Shown here: positions 34,338-46,860 of the stretch, piece after piece
How positions within the stretch are numbered: the first letter of the stretch is position 1
How the letters are laid out: each line of letters starts with the position of its first letter
NCBI RefSeq assembly: GCF_028502605.1
Contig: NC_079232.1
Coordinates: 7,068,001 to 7,132,000, forward strand
Length of the DNA: 64,000 nucleotides
Direction: 5' to 3'
DNA from: Trichoderma breve
Taxonomy: Eukaryota > Ascomycota > Sordariomycetes > Hypocreales > Hypocreaceae
Translations under genes and position numbers: made by a program
The notes under the pieces: generated by a model
Told to the model about the DNA's origin: nothing
Database searches by the model: none
What the model saw: the letters and a program-made list of their open reading frames with translations, nothing else

Positions 34338-35300
34338 ATGTATTCATCTTATAAGCACCTTGTGCTCTTTACCTTGTCTGGTCTTTTGCCTTTAATCAAC
34401 GGCAGCCTGGTTCAGCAACATGACACCCATCGCCTACCCTGGGAGCGTACCAAGTCAACCGGTTTTGGAACATTGGCAACGACATCGTCCAACAATGGCA
34501 CGATTCTTCGCATCCTCATGGACAACTCTCCTACCAATCTCTACGATTACAAACTCATCAGCGATCTTTACGATTTGCTTTCCTCTGTTGTGCCTGAAAA
34601 CATCACTGTTTCTGCTTCTCCGCCCAAAGTCATGATCTTCGCTAGCGGTGACCCTGATTTTTGGATGGGTCACTATGATGGAGCCCTTTTTGGTACCAAC
34701 CCTCCGTTCAACGAGTCTTACACGGAGGAGCTCTTTACAAAGAATCGGGCCATTGTCGGCATGCTGAAATCTCCCCCGACAATTCTTATCGCTGAAATCA
34801 ATGGGCGAGCCACTGGTTCGGGCAATGAGTTTCTTGTGCAATGCGACATGGCCTTTTCAGGCCCCAACACAATTCTAGGGGCTCCCGAAGTTGCAGTTGG
34901 CGGAGTTCACGGGAACGGTGGCATTCAACATCTTGTGCGATTAATCGGAATGCAACGAACTGTAGAATACATGCTTACTTCCAGTGGAATTGACGCCCTG
35001 ACTGCGGCGGAGATTGGGTGGGTCAACAGACTGTACAGGTCAGAAGCCAAACTTCGCAGAGCTGTAGATGAGATTGCTGGTAGAATTGCTCTATTTCCAG
35101 CTGCAGGTCTCAACGGAACAAAGGCCATGATCCGGGAGTTTTCTGCGCCACCTTCAGTCGTTGAAGCCGACATTGCGACCATTTTCAGATTGGAGGCGGG
35201 TGAAAAGGCTCCCGATGCAGAGTATCTACGCATCAGCAAGAATCAGAGCCGCCAGTTTGAACTAGGTGTGCCAGACAAGATGGTTGAGATCTGGGAGTAG
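34338..35300 (+). CDS. Secreted crotonase-fold (enoyl-CoA hydratase/isomerase-like) protein, 320 aa
   Basis: I chose the ATG at 34338 because it gives a clear signal peptide (MYSSYKHLVLFTLSGLLPLINGS); an upstream in-frame ATG at 34206 would place unrelated residues before it. The rest fits the enoyl-CoA hydratase/isomerase superfamily: the VMIFASGDPDFWMGH segment for the first oxyanion-hole strand, EINGRATGSGNEF and GGVHGNGGIQHLVRLIG for the second, and the AAEIGWVNRLY segment. Several Asn glycosylation sites (NGTI, NITV, NESY, NGTK) agree with passage through the secretory path. Family members normally act on CoA thioesters inside the cell, so a secreted member may use another substrate or be non-enzymatic. 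It lies divergent from the NLR gene. Confidence 0.85.
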   Translation: MYSSYKHLVLFTLSGLLPLINGSLVQQHDTHRLPWERTKSTGFGTLATTSSNNGTILRILMDNSPTNLYDYKLISDLYDLLSSVVPENITVSASPPKVMIFASGDPDFWMGHYDGALFGTNPPFNESYTEELFTKNRAIVGMLKSPPTILIAEINGRATGSGNEFLVQCDMAFSGPNTILGAPEVAVGGVHGNGGIQHLVRLIGMQRTVEYMLTSSGIDALTAAEIGWVNRLYRSEAKLRRAVDEIAGRIALFPAAGLNGTKAMIREFSAPPSVVEADIATIFRLEAGEKAPDAEYLRISKNQSRQFELGVPDKMVEIWE

Positions 35301-36414
35301 CTAATGCTATCGTTTCATACTGGCCAACTGGGAAGATCGAGATGCAGATACCAGGTTGAATGTAATGTTAGGTAGTATTTGTTTTCAGCTGCGTCCAGAG
35401 AAAAAAGCATAATACTTCTAATTGTAACTATATTCAGAAGATGTCTAAATACACCGATATGACAAACGAAAAACCACAGGCCCTGATAAAGCATGTAAAG
35501 TCTGTCGCACAGAGTGTCCAATCAAGAGCGGGGTGATCATGATTGGTCATGTAATCCCAAGGGTAGAGTAGTATTACTGCACCCTAATCGATGCTAGGCT
35601 GATCATATTCGGCACATCGGCATCCCTTTACTCTGAGTTTCAGTGAGTTATCAAAAGACCCTGTGGAGGAGTGGCACTTTTGCTCTCTCTTTCTCTTTTG
35701 GAACAGCAATTTGCCCGTTTCTTGAGTGGCTATGTCTCCACAAAGGATAAGCTGGTAACAGTTGATCGGTCGCGTGCTTGTGGCCAACAACTCAAGAACA
35801 TAAGTTCCAAGTATAATGAGCTAAAAGAAGCTGGAAAAAGACATGCAAGTTGGAAGAAGACATGTTGGTTCGAGTTGATAATGAGATGGACATATAAAAG
35901 GCATTATTGAATAACCTTTATTACTGAGTCTTGTATTTTGGTTTTGCATATCTTGGTTTTGCAGTTGCTTTCTTGTGTGCTATCTTCTCAACACGGGTAG
36001 TCTATCCGTTATCTAGCATTGCTACAATCCATTTTCAACGGGTAATCGGCCGCCTTAAGCCCCAGTTATTGCCGGATCAGCGATTCATTCCAGAAACCAG
36101 CGAATGAAGATTAAGCAATCGGACTTTAGATGCCGGCAGAGTTGAAAAAAAGGATCCTCTTTCGTATAATTCGTATTTAGTCCCTGCACCCCTCCTACCA
36201 ATTCCGGCAATCAGTCCTGGCCATCGGAACTTTTGCTACCCCACATAATACCTCGTGCCTTGATACAGAGTGTAGTTGTGTAAGTCGTTTAAAGTCACAT
36301 TGATTCCCAAGAAATGGATATTTTCTTCAGAGATGCTTTGGGAGTTTGTTTGGTTCCATCTTCTCTCACGTCTTTTGTGAAAGGTTGATTGGCCGGGGAC
36401 CAATCCTTGCAGCC
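35301..36414. other. Intergenic region upstream of the OPT transporter gene
   Basis: This is 1.1 kb of AT-rich DNA with only short frames (under 80 codons) and no recognisable product. It must contain the transporter promoter; no element stands out. Confidence 0.45.
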
Positions 36415-38930
36415 ATGGCCAGCGAACAGGATCAGATTACGCCTGATGGGAGGCAGGACGAAGCAATTCGAGAAAAGAAGGAGATTAATACAAGCGACGA
36501 AAAGAAGGCTGGCTTGAACTCTGACATTGAGAGGACCATCAGCATCATCGACGATGAAAATGATGGCGATTACGACGTCAGAAAAGAGAATCGCTTTGGC
36601 GAGGTTACTGTCATCGACAATGCAAAAGACCTGATTACGCACGTTCTGCATGTCGACGACAATCCCAATGATACCCCGTGGACATTTCGTGCGATTGTTA
36701 TTGGTTAGTTTTGTCATCAAGTTCTCATCAGACTTTTCAACTTGTGACTTATTGTTAACAACACTGCGTGCTTTCAGGCCTCATCCTGTGCATCTTCTCA
36801 TCTGTGCTGCAGGAGATCTTCTACTTCAAACCTCAAGTCATTTATGTGTCTGTGGTCTTCCTCACTGTTATTGCATACATCCTCGCGCTGCCGTTTCAAC
36901 TCATCCCACGACCCGAGGGCAATGGCATCATATCCCGGATATGCCGTTTCCTCAACCCGGCCGAGTTCAACTCCAAAGAGCACGCTTTCATGGTAATCAT
37001 GGGATCAGCGGGCTCAACCTCTGCGGTAGCGACGCAGATTCTTGCAGCCCAGCGACTTTACTACGGATCGAACCCAAATCAAGGTGCCGCCATCTTCCTT
37101 GTCATCGCCTCGCAGTTTCTGGCGTATGGCATAGCGGGACTCCTTCGAACGGTGCTTGTGCAGCCCGCCAAGATGCTTTGGCCAATTAATATCCCCGTCA
37201 ACACGCTGCTAGAGACTTTACATCGTGATAAAGCCGAGACAAAGCAACGCCTCAAGTATTTCACTTACGTCTTTAGTGGCGCCTTCTTCTGGGAGATTAT
37301 CCCGTTGTGGATTGCGCCCATTTTTCAGGGCATTTCGATCCCATGCTTGGCTCATCAGGATAGCTTGGTGTTTACCAACCTATTTGGAGGAGCGCAGAAT
37401 AATGAGGGTCTCGGTTTTCTCGGCCTCTGCTTCGATTGGAATTACATTGCCGGACTGAACTCGCCTCTCTGGTTCCCTCTATATACGCTAGTCAACAGTT
37501 TTGTCGGATACTTGATATGTATTGTGCTATTCATGGGAATTTACTACGGAAACATTTGGCAGTCTGCGGATTTCCCTTTTCTATCCCAGTTGCTATACGA
37601 CAGCTCATCCAATGCAACCAATTTTGTCGAATACAACCTCACGGCTGTTCTAAATAGCGATAACACCATTAACAACACTCTTGTTGCTAATCAAGGATTC
37701 CCTCACCTCTCTGGAACATACGTGGTCTATCTCCTCACTACAAACCTCGGCATTACGGCTGCAATTGTTCATATGCTCTTGTGGAATTACGACGATATTA
37801 AGAACGGCTGGGCATTCTTGCACCCACGTAACTTCAAGAAGCTTGCTAAGCCATCAACATGGGCCTTCTGGAAGAAGAGCGAAGACAATGATGAAGAGGT
37901 TCGACGGCAACTTGTCCTAGCTGACGAAGAGATGGACCCTCATTACAAGTTGATGATGCAAAATGGATATGCCGAAGTGCCAAATTGGTGGTACGGTATT
38001 GTTCTCCTCTTGTCCTTCGTGATCGGTATTGCTACATTGTACGCAATCAAGTCCACCTTGCCTTGGTGGGGATTCATCGTGTCGAACATTTTTGCCGCGC
38101 TCTTCATCCTCTTCTTTGGCGCTCAGATGGGATTGACTGGATTCCAATTCAACCAACAGCCTGTTATTCAGATGCTGGGCGGTTATCTGCTGCCGGGAAA
38201 GCCATTGGCCAACATGTACTTCACTGTGTTTGGTTTCAACGGTATTCAGCAAGGCCAGTGGCTGCTTCGTGATCTGAAGTTAGCCCAACTGGCACATTTA
38301 CCGCCCAAGGCGACCTTCTTTGCTCAGATGCTTGGCACTGTAATTGGTGCCATCATGGACTACGTGATGATGGTGAGCATTGTAGACAACCAGACGGAGA
38401 CGTTGTTGTCGATTGATGGAACCAACATCTGGTCAGGCCAAAATGTCCAAGGGTACAACACTCTCGCCGTGGCCTGGTCCCTGGCTAAAGACATGTTCTC
38501 AGTTGGTAACCGCTACCAATGGGTTACGTTGGCATATCTGCTCGGCTTCGCAGCTCCCATACCGTTCTGGCTGGCATGGAAGCTGACGAAGCGTGAGATC
38601 TTCCGCGATGTCAATACCAGTATTATTATCTGGTACGCTGGTGTGCTTTGCGTCGGTGTCAACTCATCACTGCTCATGTTCTTCGGCTTCGGAATCTTTG
38701 CTCAGTTCTACCTCCGTCGCTACCACCCTGCTCTTTTCATCAAGTACAACTACTTAATCTCTGCGGCAATGGACGGTGGCACGCAGGTCATGGTCTTTAT
38801 CCTCAGTTTCGCTGTTCTGGGTGCCAGTGGAAAGTCGTACAACTTTCCGACCTATGCTCTCAACAATGGTGGTACGAACAACAACAAGAACATTGACTAC
38901 TGCATGTTTAATGTTGCCAGCGGGGCTTAA
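36415..38930 (+). CDS. OPT-family oligopeptide transporter, 813 aa
   Basis: It is a proton-coupled importer of small peptides (tetra/pentapeptides, glutathione or peptide siderophores in known relatives) at the plasma membrane. Two exons, 36415-36703 and 36778-38930, join in phase 1 across a 74 nt intron (GTTAGT ... TTTCAG). The first about 90 residues are hydrophilic and acidic (cytosolic N-terminus, MASEQDQ). They are followed by about 14-16 membrane segments. The family motif NPAEFNSKEHAF lies near residue 155, and a GGYLLPGKPLANMYF segment near residue 575 is typical of OPT proteins. The C-terminus ends in an Asn-rich stretch and FNVASGA. The substrate cannot be told from sequence. It converges with the gene at 39200. 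Confidence 0.95.
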
Positions 38931-39199
38931 TCGTGTCACGAAGTATGAGTTTGTCAACAGGGTTGAGTTGTTAGGTAGATAGATCCGTCATACACTGTAG
39001 CAACGTCCATTAATAAAATGCTGTTAGTTGTACAATAGCCTTTCTGAGCTTTTGCTTAATGGTATGGCTAACTAAAGAAGCCATTATTAAGTTCAAAGTA
39101 TTTCTATTGGTATCAAGTATGTATATATATTCGCCACAGCTTGATTGTGTGACTTTGACGACAAATAAGGGCAGATCTAAGTGAGCGAGCAATCGGGTA

Positions 39200-40756
39200 C
39201 TAAGTAGTTGATCTATGTGATGACGAAGTGGTAGATTGAGCCAATGGATGAGTCTCTGAAGATATTTCCGATCCCTGTAGCTCATAGATATCCCCATTTT
39301 TGTAAGGTCGCCATGGACGGTACCGCCGACCTTCCTGGCCTGAGTCTTCAGCCAAATTCGCATAGCGTTCTGCAAATGACATTGTTCGCGGCCTTGATCG
39401 GGCGTCTTGTTGAGTTCTTGATATTAGACTTGTTGCTGATAATGAAGCCAATTGTGCTGTTGTATTGGTGGGTGGTGTTGGTGGAAGTGAAAGTAAATGC
39501 GGCCGACTCATAGAAGGGTCGGGGCTCTGCGGACTGAACGTCCCAATTGAGCTTATAGACAAGGTAGATGGCTGAGAGGTAAGAGAATATCTTGTCAATG
39601 GAGTGGAATTAACAGTCCCTCCGTTTGTCGAGGATGGTGAAAATGATGGTATGGAGGGCTTGTGCATTGAGTCGCTTGACTGTGCTCGAGAGTGTTGAGG
39701 CTGGACGTTGGGCAACAAGTCAGAGCTTAGATCTGGCTCATCACCAAATAACAGAGATAATCCGGAGTGATCTGCCTGATTCAAGACAACCCGGCTGTTG
39801 CGCTGGTTGCCATCTTCAAGTGTCTTTCCACTTAGTGGCCGTAGAGCCGATGCTTGTTCTGGCGTCAGTAGGCTGGACATTGGTTGCTGATGAGGAATTA
39901 TGTTTGGAACAACAGGCTCCGGTAGATCACAGTATTCTTGATTCATCAGTAGGTTAGGCATGCTTGCCCTTGCACTGACGTTGAAAGCAGGCGGTGGCGG
40001 TGCTGGTGGTGATGCTGGAGGTAAATCTCGAGAACCTAGAACTCGTTAGAACACTATGCACACTATACTCGGCCAGGCTACCAAAGTACCTGATACATCA
40101 CCTATAAAGTCTTCTAGAAGCTCCAGGTTATTGAACAATGTTTTGTCATCTGAGCCTAGAATCTCAATCTCCTTGGCTTCTTCGTGCTTGCTTTGTGTGG
40201 TGATGATAGTAAGACTTCTGAGGAAGCTAATTTCTGCGAGAATTGTTGCATTGTGCTGGCTCATGGTTGGTCCCATGGCCTGAAATTCTTGAGAATCCCG
40301 ATGAGCCCAGGCTATCTGACTTGATAGCGATTTTTTGTCCGAATGTAGCTCTGGTCGATATTTCTCCACAATACGAGAAGCGTCGAGTAGTCCATTGTGT
40401 ACTTTTTCGATGATTGAGTTGAGACGCTCAAGTATCTGCGGTTGTCTCTCAAGCAAACGGAGATTCTCATTGCGGAGCCTAATGAGCTCCTGTAAGTCTT
40501 GGTTACACGTGCGCACAAGCTCAAGACTGCGTCGCATGTCATTGGAAATGTTTTCGCCATCAATCGCCACACTGACAGCACGGTAGGTTGATCGAATGGA
40601 AGAGAAGACTTTGATCATCTTTCCCAACAAAGAGAAAAGTCGTCGAAAAATCTGCGTCCAAGAGAGAACTGCGGGGAACAGCCGAGCCAAAGACAAAGGA
40701 TCCAACAGGAAATCCTGTGACACAATAAGGAACGGAGAATAAAGTTGCCCGTGCAT
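39200..40756 (-). CDS. Coiled-coil protein resembling N-terminal parts of fungal STAND proteins, 500 aa
   Basis: Exons 40756-40090 and 40035-39200 join across a 54 nt intron (GTACTT ... TTCTAG) with matching phase. The N-terminal half (residues 40-220) is helical with heptads and includes RNENLRLLERQPQILERL and RIVEKYRPELHSDKK. This is similar in style to the helical N-terminal domains of fungal STAND receptors, but no nucleotide-binding domain follows. The C-terminal half (about 225-500) is Pro/Ser/Thr-rich and probably disordered, with a run of prolines (PPASPPAPPPPA) right after the splice site. No signal peptide is clear. The function is unknown; a role as an adaptor near the NLR gene 6 kb away is speculation. 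Confidence 0.8.
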
Positions 40757-41482
40757 TGGCCAGTCATGCAGCGAACGAGCTATTCCTTCTAGACATGATC
40801 GGCCAACTATTCTATCACCTTTCGGAGAAAAGGAACTTCAGAAAGATATTCACAGGGGTTTCTAGGCAGTTAAACCGTCGCTTCTGACCCGTCGCTATGG
40901 ATGATCCTCAGACTATGAAACCCTTGATCTTGCTTCTATCTTCATTCTACGGGCAAAGCAAGTTTCAAGGAGCACATGCTTGTGCTCTTCTGGAAAGGGG
41001 CAAATCTCCGAGCTACACAAAATTTACCTCCAAATGACCCTTTGCATTCCGAATACGTTCCATATTTCCGCTCGCGCATATGCATGTTGGTTCGACGTTC
41101 TACAGTTGGCGAGGCTACCAATGAGGCCGCAGCTGCATCCCTGTAGATATGCGTCTATCCGAGTTAATTTGTGCATACGAGCAACTCGAGCCGCCCCCAA
41201 TCGGCGATAAGACGGGTTCAAGGGGATCTTTGCAAACAGACGCGGCTGAGAAGCTGGGGTTGGTAATTTCCCTTGTGATTCGGCATTGCGGATGTGATTC
41301 CAGCGGCTCAGTTCCCCGACGGTTTGTTCATTAGCGACGGCGATCACGATGTTCCACGCTGACGGGTCATTTTAGATTCGCGATTCGCGTGTTGATGCTA
41401 AGATTATTAGGATATCTAAAAAAGAATAGTTCTATGGTACTAAGAGAGTCGGCAATCCCGAAGACTCTTGTATCTTCCCCGA
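40757..41482. other. Intergenic stretch without a supported gene
   Basis: Short frames on both strands show no recognisable content. It includes the promoter of the minus-strand coiled-coil gene. Confidence 0.45.
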
Positions 41483-42875
41483 TCAGAGGGTTGCCTCAAC
41501 CGGGGCTGCAACTCGTCGTGGGGGCCGAAGAGGATTTCCATCACGGTCGCTACACTTTTCTAAGCCAGGGCAAATTACTACGGCAGATGCATCAGCTGCT
41601 CTAATACCAGGCTCTTCAAAAATAAACTTCCAATCCACCGGGTGAGAGAACAGCACGTAGCCAAGCTTTGCGCATTCAATCGCAACCTCTTGGAGGTGGC
41701 TTGCCTGCTGACCATTCTGTCCTGGAATAACAAAGGCGTTCAAGAAATTGTTGAGAGAGTTGGTAACCAATTGAGCTTGAGGAGCAATCGTAAAGGCGTC
41801 CACTTGCAAAGAGGTTCGTTGGCTGCGATTTTGATGGAGGAGGAAAGCGGACAGGCGACGCCATGTCTGAAGAGCTTGGGAGAATGCTATACACTTCATT
41901 AGTATTGTCCTGGCGTTAAACTCTTGAAGATTACATACCCAGATTGTTGTTAACGCCATATTCAGGTCCGGGAATAGACTGCAGCAACCCAGCGGCTGGC
42001 ACAGGAAGCATTGACAAATTGCTGCGAGTGTGAAAGTCGATACTTGCAAAAATGACGTTCGAAATAACGTGGCGCAGGCCGATTTGACGAGAATAGCTGT
42101 TGGTACATAAAGTAGCGATTGCCTCTGCAGTCAATCCCGAGCCACTTGATCCCAATCCCAGATTTTGGAGCGATTGCGACAATGTGCCGACACTGGCATC
42201 CACTGTTTGGAGGGTGTAGTAGTCTTCCACATGGTGGCGGATGAGCTCGCTCAAAGCTTGTAACTCGCTGACAATTTCTTGGTCAGGAGCTCCATCAAGG
42301 AGAAATTGGCCCAGCTGAATACCAGCAACAGATCCAATTCCGTCAATATTCTCAATCGATGGAGGCTCTTTAGACTCCACAAGAATGGGTGCGTGACTTA
42401 TGTCGGTGACGCCTTTGCCTTTTCGACGGCGGAACAGTAGAAGGGCGGCGAGAAGGCCAATGATGAGGCCAGCGGCAGCACATCCGACTGCAATTCCAGC
42501 GGTGGCGCCTGTAGAGAGAGATGCATGCTGATGAAGAGGCAAAGCCGTTTGGGAAGATGCAGGGAGAGAGCTGGTAACGCTGGAATCTGGGTTAGGGACA
42601 GCAGTAGAAGTTTCCTTCACACTGGTAGAAGAGTCAGAAGGAAGGCCAGTTGTGCCATCTGGTTTGGTTGGGGTAGGAGTTGTAGATGTCGTAGCAGTCG
42701 ATTGAGTCGTAGTTGTAGTAGTAAAAGATGGTGATGTGGTAGTCGTCGTGGTGCTGGTGGTTGTTGTTGTTGTCTGCTTCGAAGTGGTTGTTGTGGGGCA
42801 AGGTACCAGGTGTATCCAGGTCTCAACTCCATTCAGAGTCGTCTTGCAGTTTAACGGAAGCGGAGTAGACGCCAT
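41483..42875 (-). CDS. Mucin-like single-pass membrane protein, 446 aa
   Basis: Exons 42875-41939 and 41886-41483 join across a 52 nt intron (GTATGT ... TATAG). Residues about 28-110 are almost pure Thr/Ser/Pro (long Thr runs), as expected for a heavily O-glycosylated outer stalk. One membrane segment follows at about 125-148 (AGIAVGCAAAGLIIGLLAAL), with a RRRKGK stop-transfer cluster, so the C-terminal 295 residues should be cytosolic. There is no clear N-terminal signal peptide; the short Cys-containing N-terminus (NCKTTLNGVETWIHLVPC) would lie outside. Such architecture is common in fungal surface sensors, but the cytosolic domain is not one I recognise. It is divergent from the HSP70-like gene. 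Confidence 0.85.
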
Positions 42876-43501
42876 TGCGGAATGCTAATGTGAAGAGAGA
42901 GTTTCGGGTTGTATTACAAGGAGCTGTCTAGGCGAAGAAGAGCTATATGAAAGGCTGAGAGATGGATAACGACACCCAGAACCACTAGCCACGTGATGAT
43001 TCTTCGTGCATCACGTATTTGAATGACATGCATTAAACCAGAACAGCTTCATTATCAGAGAGAACCCCTATCCAACGGTTTTAACGCCCTGAGCCGCCGC
43101 GGATATCATCAACAAACACAACGAGAGCGATCCACAAGCTAGTCGCGGATCAACGGCCGACTAAGATTTGCGGATTGCGGAGGCGGTTTGCTCACATCAT
43201 TGGCGCTAAAGTGCCACGTTTCTCCAAGCTTGCAGGGTTCTTTGCTAGGATTGAAATCCTTTCCACCGCACTGGGAGAGATCAGCTGAGGTTTGCAGTTT
43301 GCTTGGAGGCCAATGCATCGCCGAACAAGGATGACTGAAACAGAGCACAACCAACAGCGTAGCATTGCAGCTGCACTGGTCGCTCCTCGTAATTTTGCTC
43401 TTAAAGGATGAATTGCAATTATCGAGCTATTGGCGGGCACTCCGACGGGAGTACTTGTTACATGTACTTCAGTTTGGAGATTATAGCTTGAGGAGCTGGC
43501 G
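42876..43501. promoter_or_regulatory. Divergent promoter region (mucin-like gene / HSP70-like gene)
   Basis: This 626 nt spacer lies between genes read in opposite directions. No gene is supported within it, and no strong TATA element is seen for either side. Confidence 0.4.
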
Positions 43502-45697
43502 ATGAGTGCTCAGAAGAGAGTTGCATCGAACCACAGTCTTGGGAATGATGTCAAGATGGCCGAGAAACCAGACATTATTGTGTCAATTGACTTGGGCACC
43601 ACATATACAGGTAAAAAGCAGCTACTATAACTATGTGAGAGACGTGTGACACTGACAATGGCATTGAGGTGTTGCATGGATGACCCCAAAGACACCAATC
43701 CAGGTCGTCAATGATTGGCCTGGCAGTGGTGATCGAGGAGAGCGCAAAGTCCCAACAACTCTGATATACAATGGAGATGGCACGTTATCATCTTGGGGCT
43801 ACCTTTGTGATGATGACGATGAAACTTTGCCAGGCAAGACCCGGCGAGACTTTTTTAAAATCTTCATCGATGAAGAAACACTCGTCGCAGCTCAGCAACG
43901 CGGGTTCTCCAATGTTCCAAAGAGTCCAAGACAAGCCCAGATGTTTGCAACAGAATATCTCCATCAGGTATATCTCCACGTGAAAGAGACTATCGAGACG
44001 CAGACTGGCAAACGACACTTTGGTGGCTGGGCAGACATGGCTGTGACGTTTCTCTTCAGCGTGCCCACAACATGGACGCGAATGGAGATCATCAACATCT
44101 TCAAAGGCATCATACGAGATGCAGGCTTTGGCGTAGAAGGGCCGAGACACATGGCCCAGGTCGATCTCACAGAGGCTGAAGCTGCTGCTGTTGCAACGCT
44201 CAAGACAAGTCCGGTGGCATTTAACCGCGGTAGCTTGTTTTTGACGGTTGACGCAGGAGGAGGAACAACAGATTTGGCGCTGATGCGAGTGACATCAAGT
44301 GATCCCAATTTCCCCCAGATGGCACAGATATCTGCCGTCAAGGGAGTCGGAATTGGGTCGACGCTGATTGACAGAGCATTTGTTCGACTGATCATGGAAA
44401 GATTGGCTCGGCATCCTGATATGCGGCCTCAGCTTCCAAAAGATTTCGCTGTTCGGTTGTCAAAAAGTCATCATTTCAAGATACTGAAGCACAAGTTTGG
44501 TGAGAGAGTTTATATGCAACCCGTGTTCAAGCTTCAATTGGAAGGCGTATCGCATGAGTTTAGTCATGCTGGACTGGGCGTGGAAAATGGCAGGATGTTA
44601 TTCACAATGTTGGTACCTCGGGAAGTACTTTCAGTGGTGCTTGTAATTGGACTGACAAAGCGTAGGGCCGAGATTCAGTCTCTGTTTGACGTTCAGATTG
44701 ATGGGATCATGAAGCGAATAACCGAGCAGCTAAACTGGTTGAGCGAACATGGACACATAGAGCAAGTGGTAAGTGTTTCAAGCCCCCATAAGGACTATGT
44801 GAGCTTTCAAATGCCAACTACTTGTCAGGACTACATGATTTTGTCTGGTGGACTTGGCAGTTCCGCATACGTGCGCGATAAAATCCAACAGCAGCTCATT
44901 ACTTACCCGCACATGAACGCCATGAGAGTCGCAGTGGTGCCATGTCACGACCCGCAGCTTGTCGTCGTGAGAGGCCTTCTTCTCGATCACCAACAGAGGA
45001 TGGATACCGGAAACGTTCCCGTTTTAGCGGCGCGAATTGCTCGCTCCAGCTATGGCATTATCGTGAGGGAGATGTACTCACCTGCGTCACACTTTGATGA
45101 AGATGTCGTACAAGACCAGTGGAATCCCAAAAAGAAATGGGCTGTAAATCAGATTCAGTGGATCATTAAAAAGGTAAGCAAACATCATGAACTCCTCCTC
45201 GTGTGCCTAGCTTTACTGAACCTTTTGTTAAAGGGAGACGTTATCGACCCAAATATTCCTCTAGTAAAATCGTTCGAGTACCGCCTTGGACCGGATGACA
45301 CGACAAGACGTTGGAACGCCGATATAGTAGTTTCACAAAACGAACCATCATTTCTACCAAAGAGTTTAAAACACGGTGCGTTTTTTTTTATTCCAACCCA
45401 TCTCAAAGAAACAGCTGCTGACAGAGTTATTGGACAACAGCCGGAGTGACCAAACTGTGCATAGTAAAAAGCAACTTAGAGGGCATTGAACAGCACCAGC
45501 TCCTGCTCAAACAGAAGAGAGGCATATGGTTTCGCAAAGGTTACAAATTTTACATCTGCAGGTTTGATCTCCGTGTCATTGTTGCGCCCGCGGATTTGAG
45601 ATTTGAGCTCTGGTTTGACGGTCAAAAGTTCTCTGGCAACCATGAGCCTGTGACACCGCAATGGGCCGAGGCTGGCCTCAAGATTAACCAAGAGTGA
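43502..45697 (+). CDS. HSP70-like ATPase (actin-fold, non-canonical), about 650 aa
   Basis: Five exons fit: 43502-43610, 43669-44768, 44829-45173, 45234-45375 and 45441-45697. The introns (58, 60, 60 and 65 nt) have GT-AG borders and consistent phases, giving 650 codons. The ATPase core shows phosphate-1 DLGTTYTG (about residue 30), phosphate-2 DAGGGTTD (about 231) and the adenosine motif LSGGLGSSAYV. It resembles the large fungal family of divergent HSP70-like proteins related to HSPA12; it lacks the usual substrate-binding domain with an EEVD tail. Two in-frame ATGs are possible (43502 or 43556); the second starts MAEKPDIIVS right before the core. Introns 2 and 3 are multiples of three and read through, so naive translation would keep them. 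The client and partner are unknown. Confidence 0.9.
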
Positions 45698-46265
45698 AGG
45701 CTCAAGAACATGTAATTTTAATTAGACGCTGCCCAATATACCTTTACACCATTTAGACAGCCAACCTACTGCGATTTTTCAGCTAGTCTTGCCAATTACT
45801 TGCATTCCAGCGAGCACCCAATCATTTCTACTATTGTCTCTGACATGTGAATAAGCCTCCTTGTATCGTGTACCTTTAACTCATACTTCTGTTCATAGGC
45901 CTTGTGACAAAGTTTGCTTTTTTTGGATTGCTATCTTCCTGATGACTATATCCAAACATCTTCCCCCACGCTAGCGACTCCAGTTTCGTAGCCTGTATGA
46001 GGTCCAACAGCAACTTGGTCTGATTAACGCGTGGCGCCAATCTGACGTGTCACCCGGCAGTCGCTTGTCAAAGTTCATCGCGCTACCCAATAAACAGCAT
46101 TTTAGAGGCACTAAAAGAAACTTGCATCCAACCTGGACGTCCCAGTGTGTTCAGCCAGCCGTTGGCGGCAGCCACTTTCTCCTAAATATTACCTTGGTTC
46201 ATACCCGATTGATACGCAAGGCATCGAACTCAAGGTTATAATTAAAGTAAATACTCAAAATGCAT

Positions 46266-46435
46266 AGCGCCTTCATTCCTGTCAAACAGATGCTTCGTGG
46301 TCGATCCTCCTGATAGTCATTTCAGCTCTTGCCATTTACGTAATTACCCAGTTCATCTATTCTACCTATCGAGTGTCGACATAATGGATCTTGTTTTGGG
46401 GTGAAGCTGAAGAAGCCATGTTCAATACAACAGAT
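46266..46435 (+). repeat. Diverged direct repeat, copy A
   Basis: It shares GCGCCTTCATTCC, TGGTCGA, CATTTCAGCTCTTG, GTGTCG and GCTGAAGAAGCCA, in that order, with the segment at about 46,861-47,020. Confidence 0.6.
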
Positions 46436-46860
46436 GACAGTTTTGTTGAAGCTAATTACTTGAACGAGGAATTGGTACTAAGTTAGTGCCTTACCCTGTA
46501 TCTCATCAAAAAGTTCAAGCTTGAGCCCTAGGCCTACAGCTAAAGTCGAAATTCCTGGAGATGTTCAAAGGCTTGAAGATACTCATGAAGAGCACGAGGA
46601 TAGAAGGAAGAGTAAATGGATTGGTACTGTGGCAATAAACGGGAGATCGTAGTTGAGCGGTAGAATTGGTTAAGTCCCCTTTATCGACGTCTCGTTCATA
46701 TCGGCGCAATATTAGCCCTATAAGGCAGTGTGAGTAGTTTAACAGGCAGCTGTAGCCGCTGATATAGGCCTTATACACAATTTGTGTATTCAGCCCGCCC
46801 GTTCCTTGAAAGGCTACCTGTGAAGCATTCTGGCATATCACAATAAAGGTGAGATATCCA

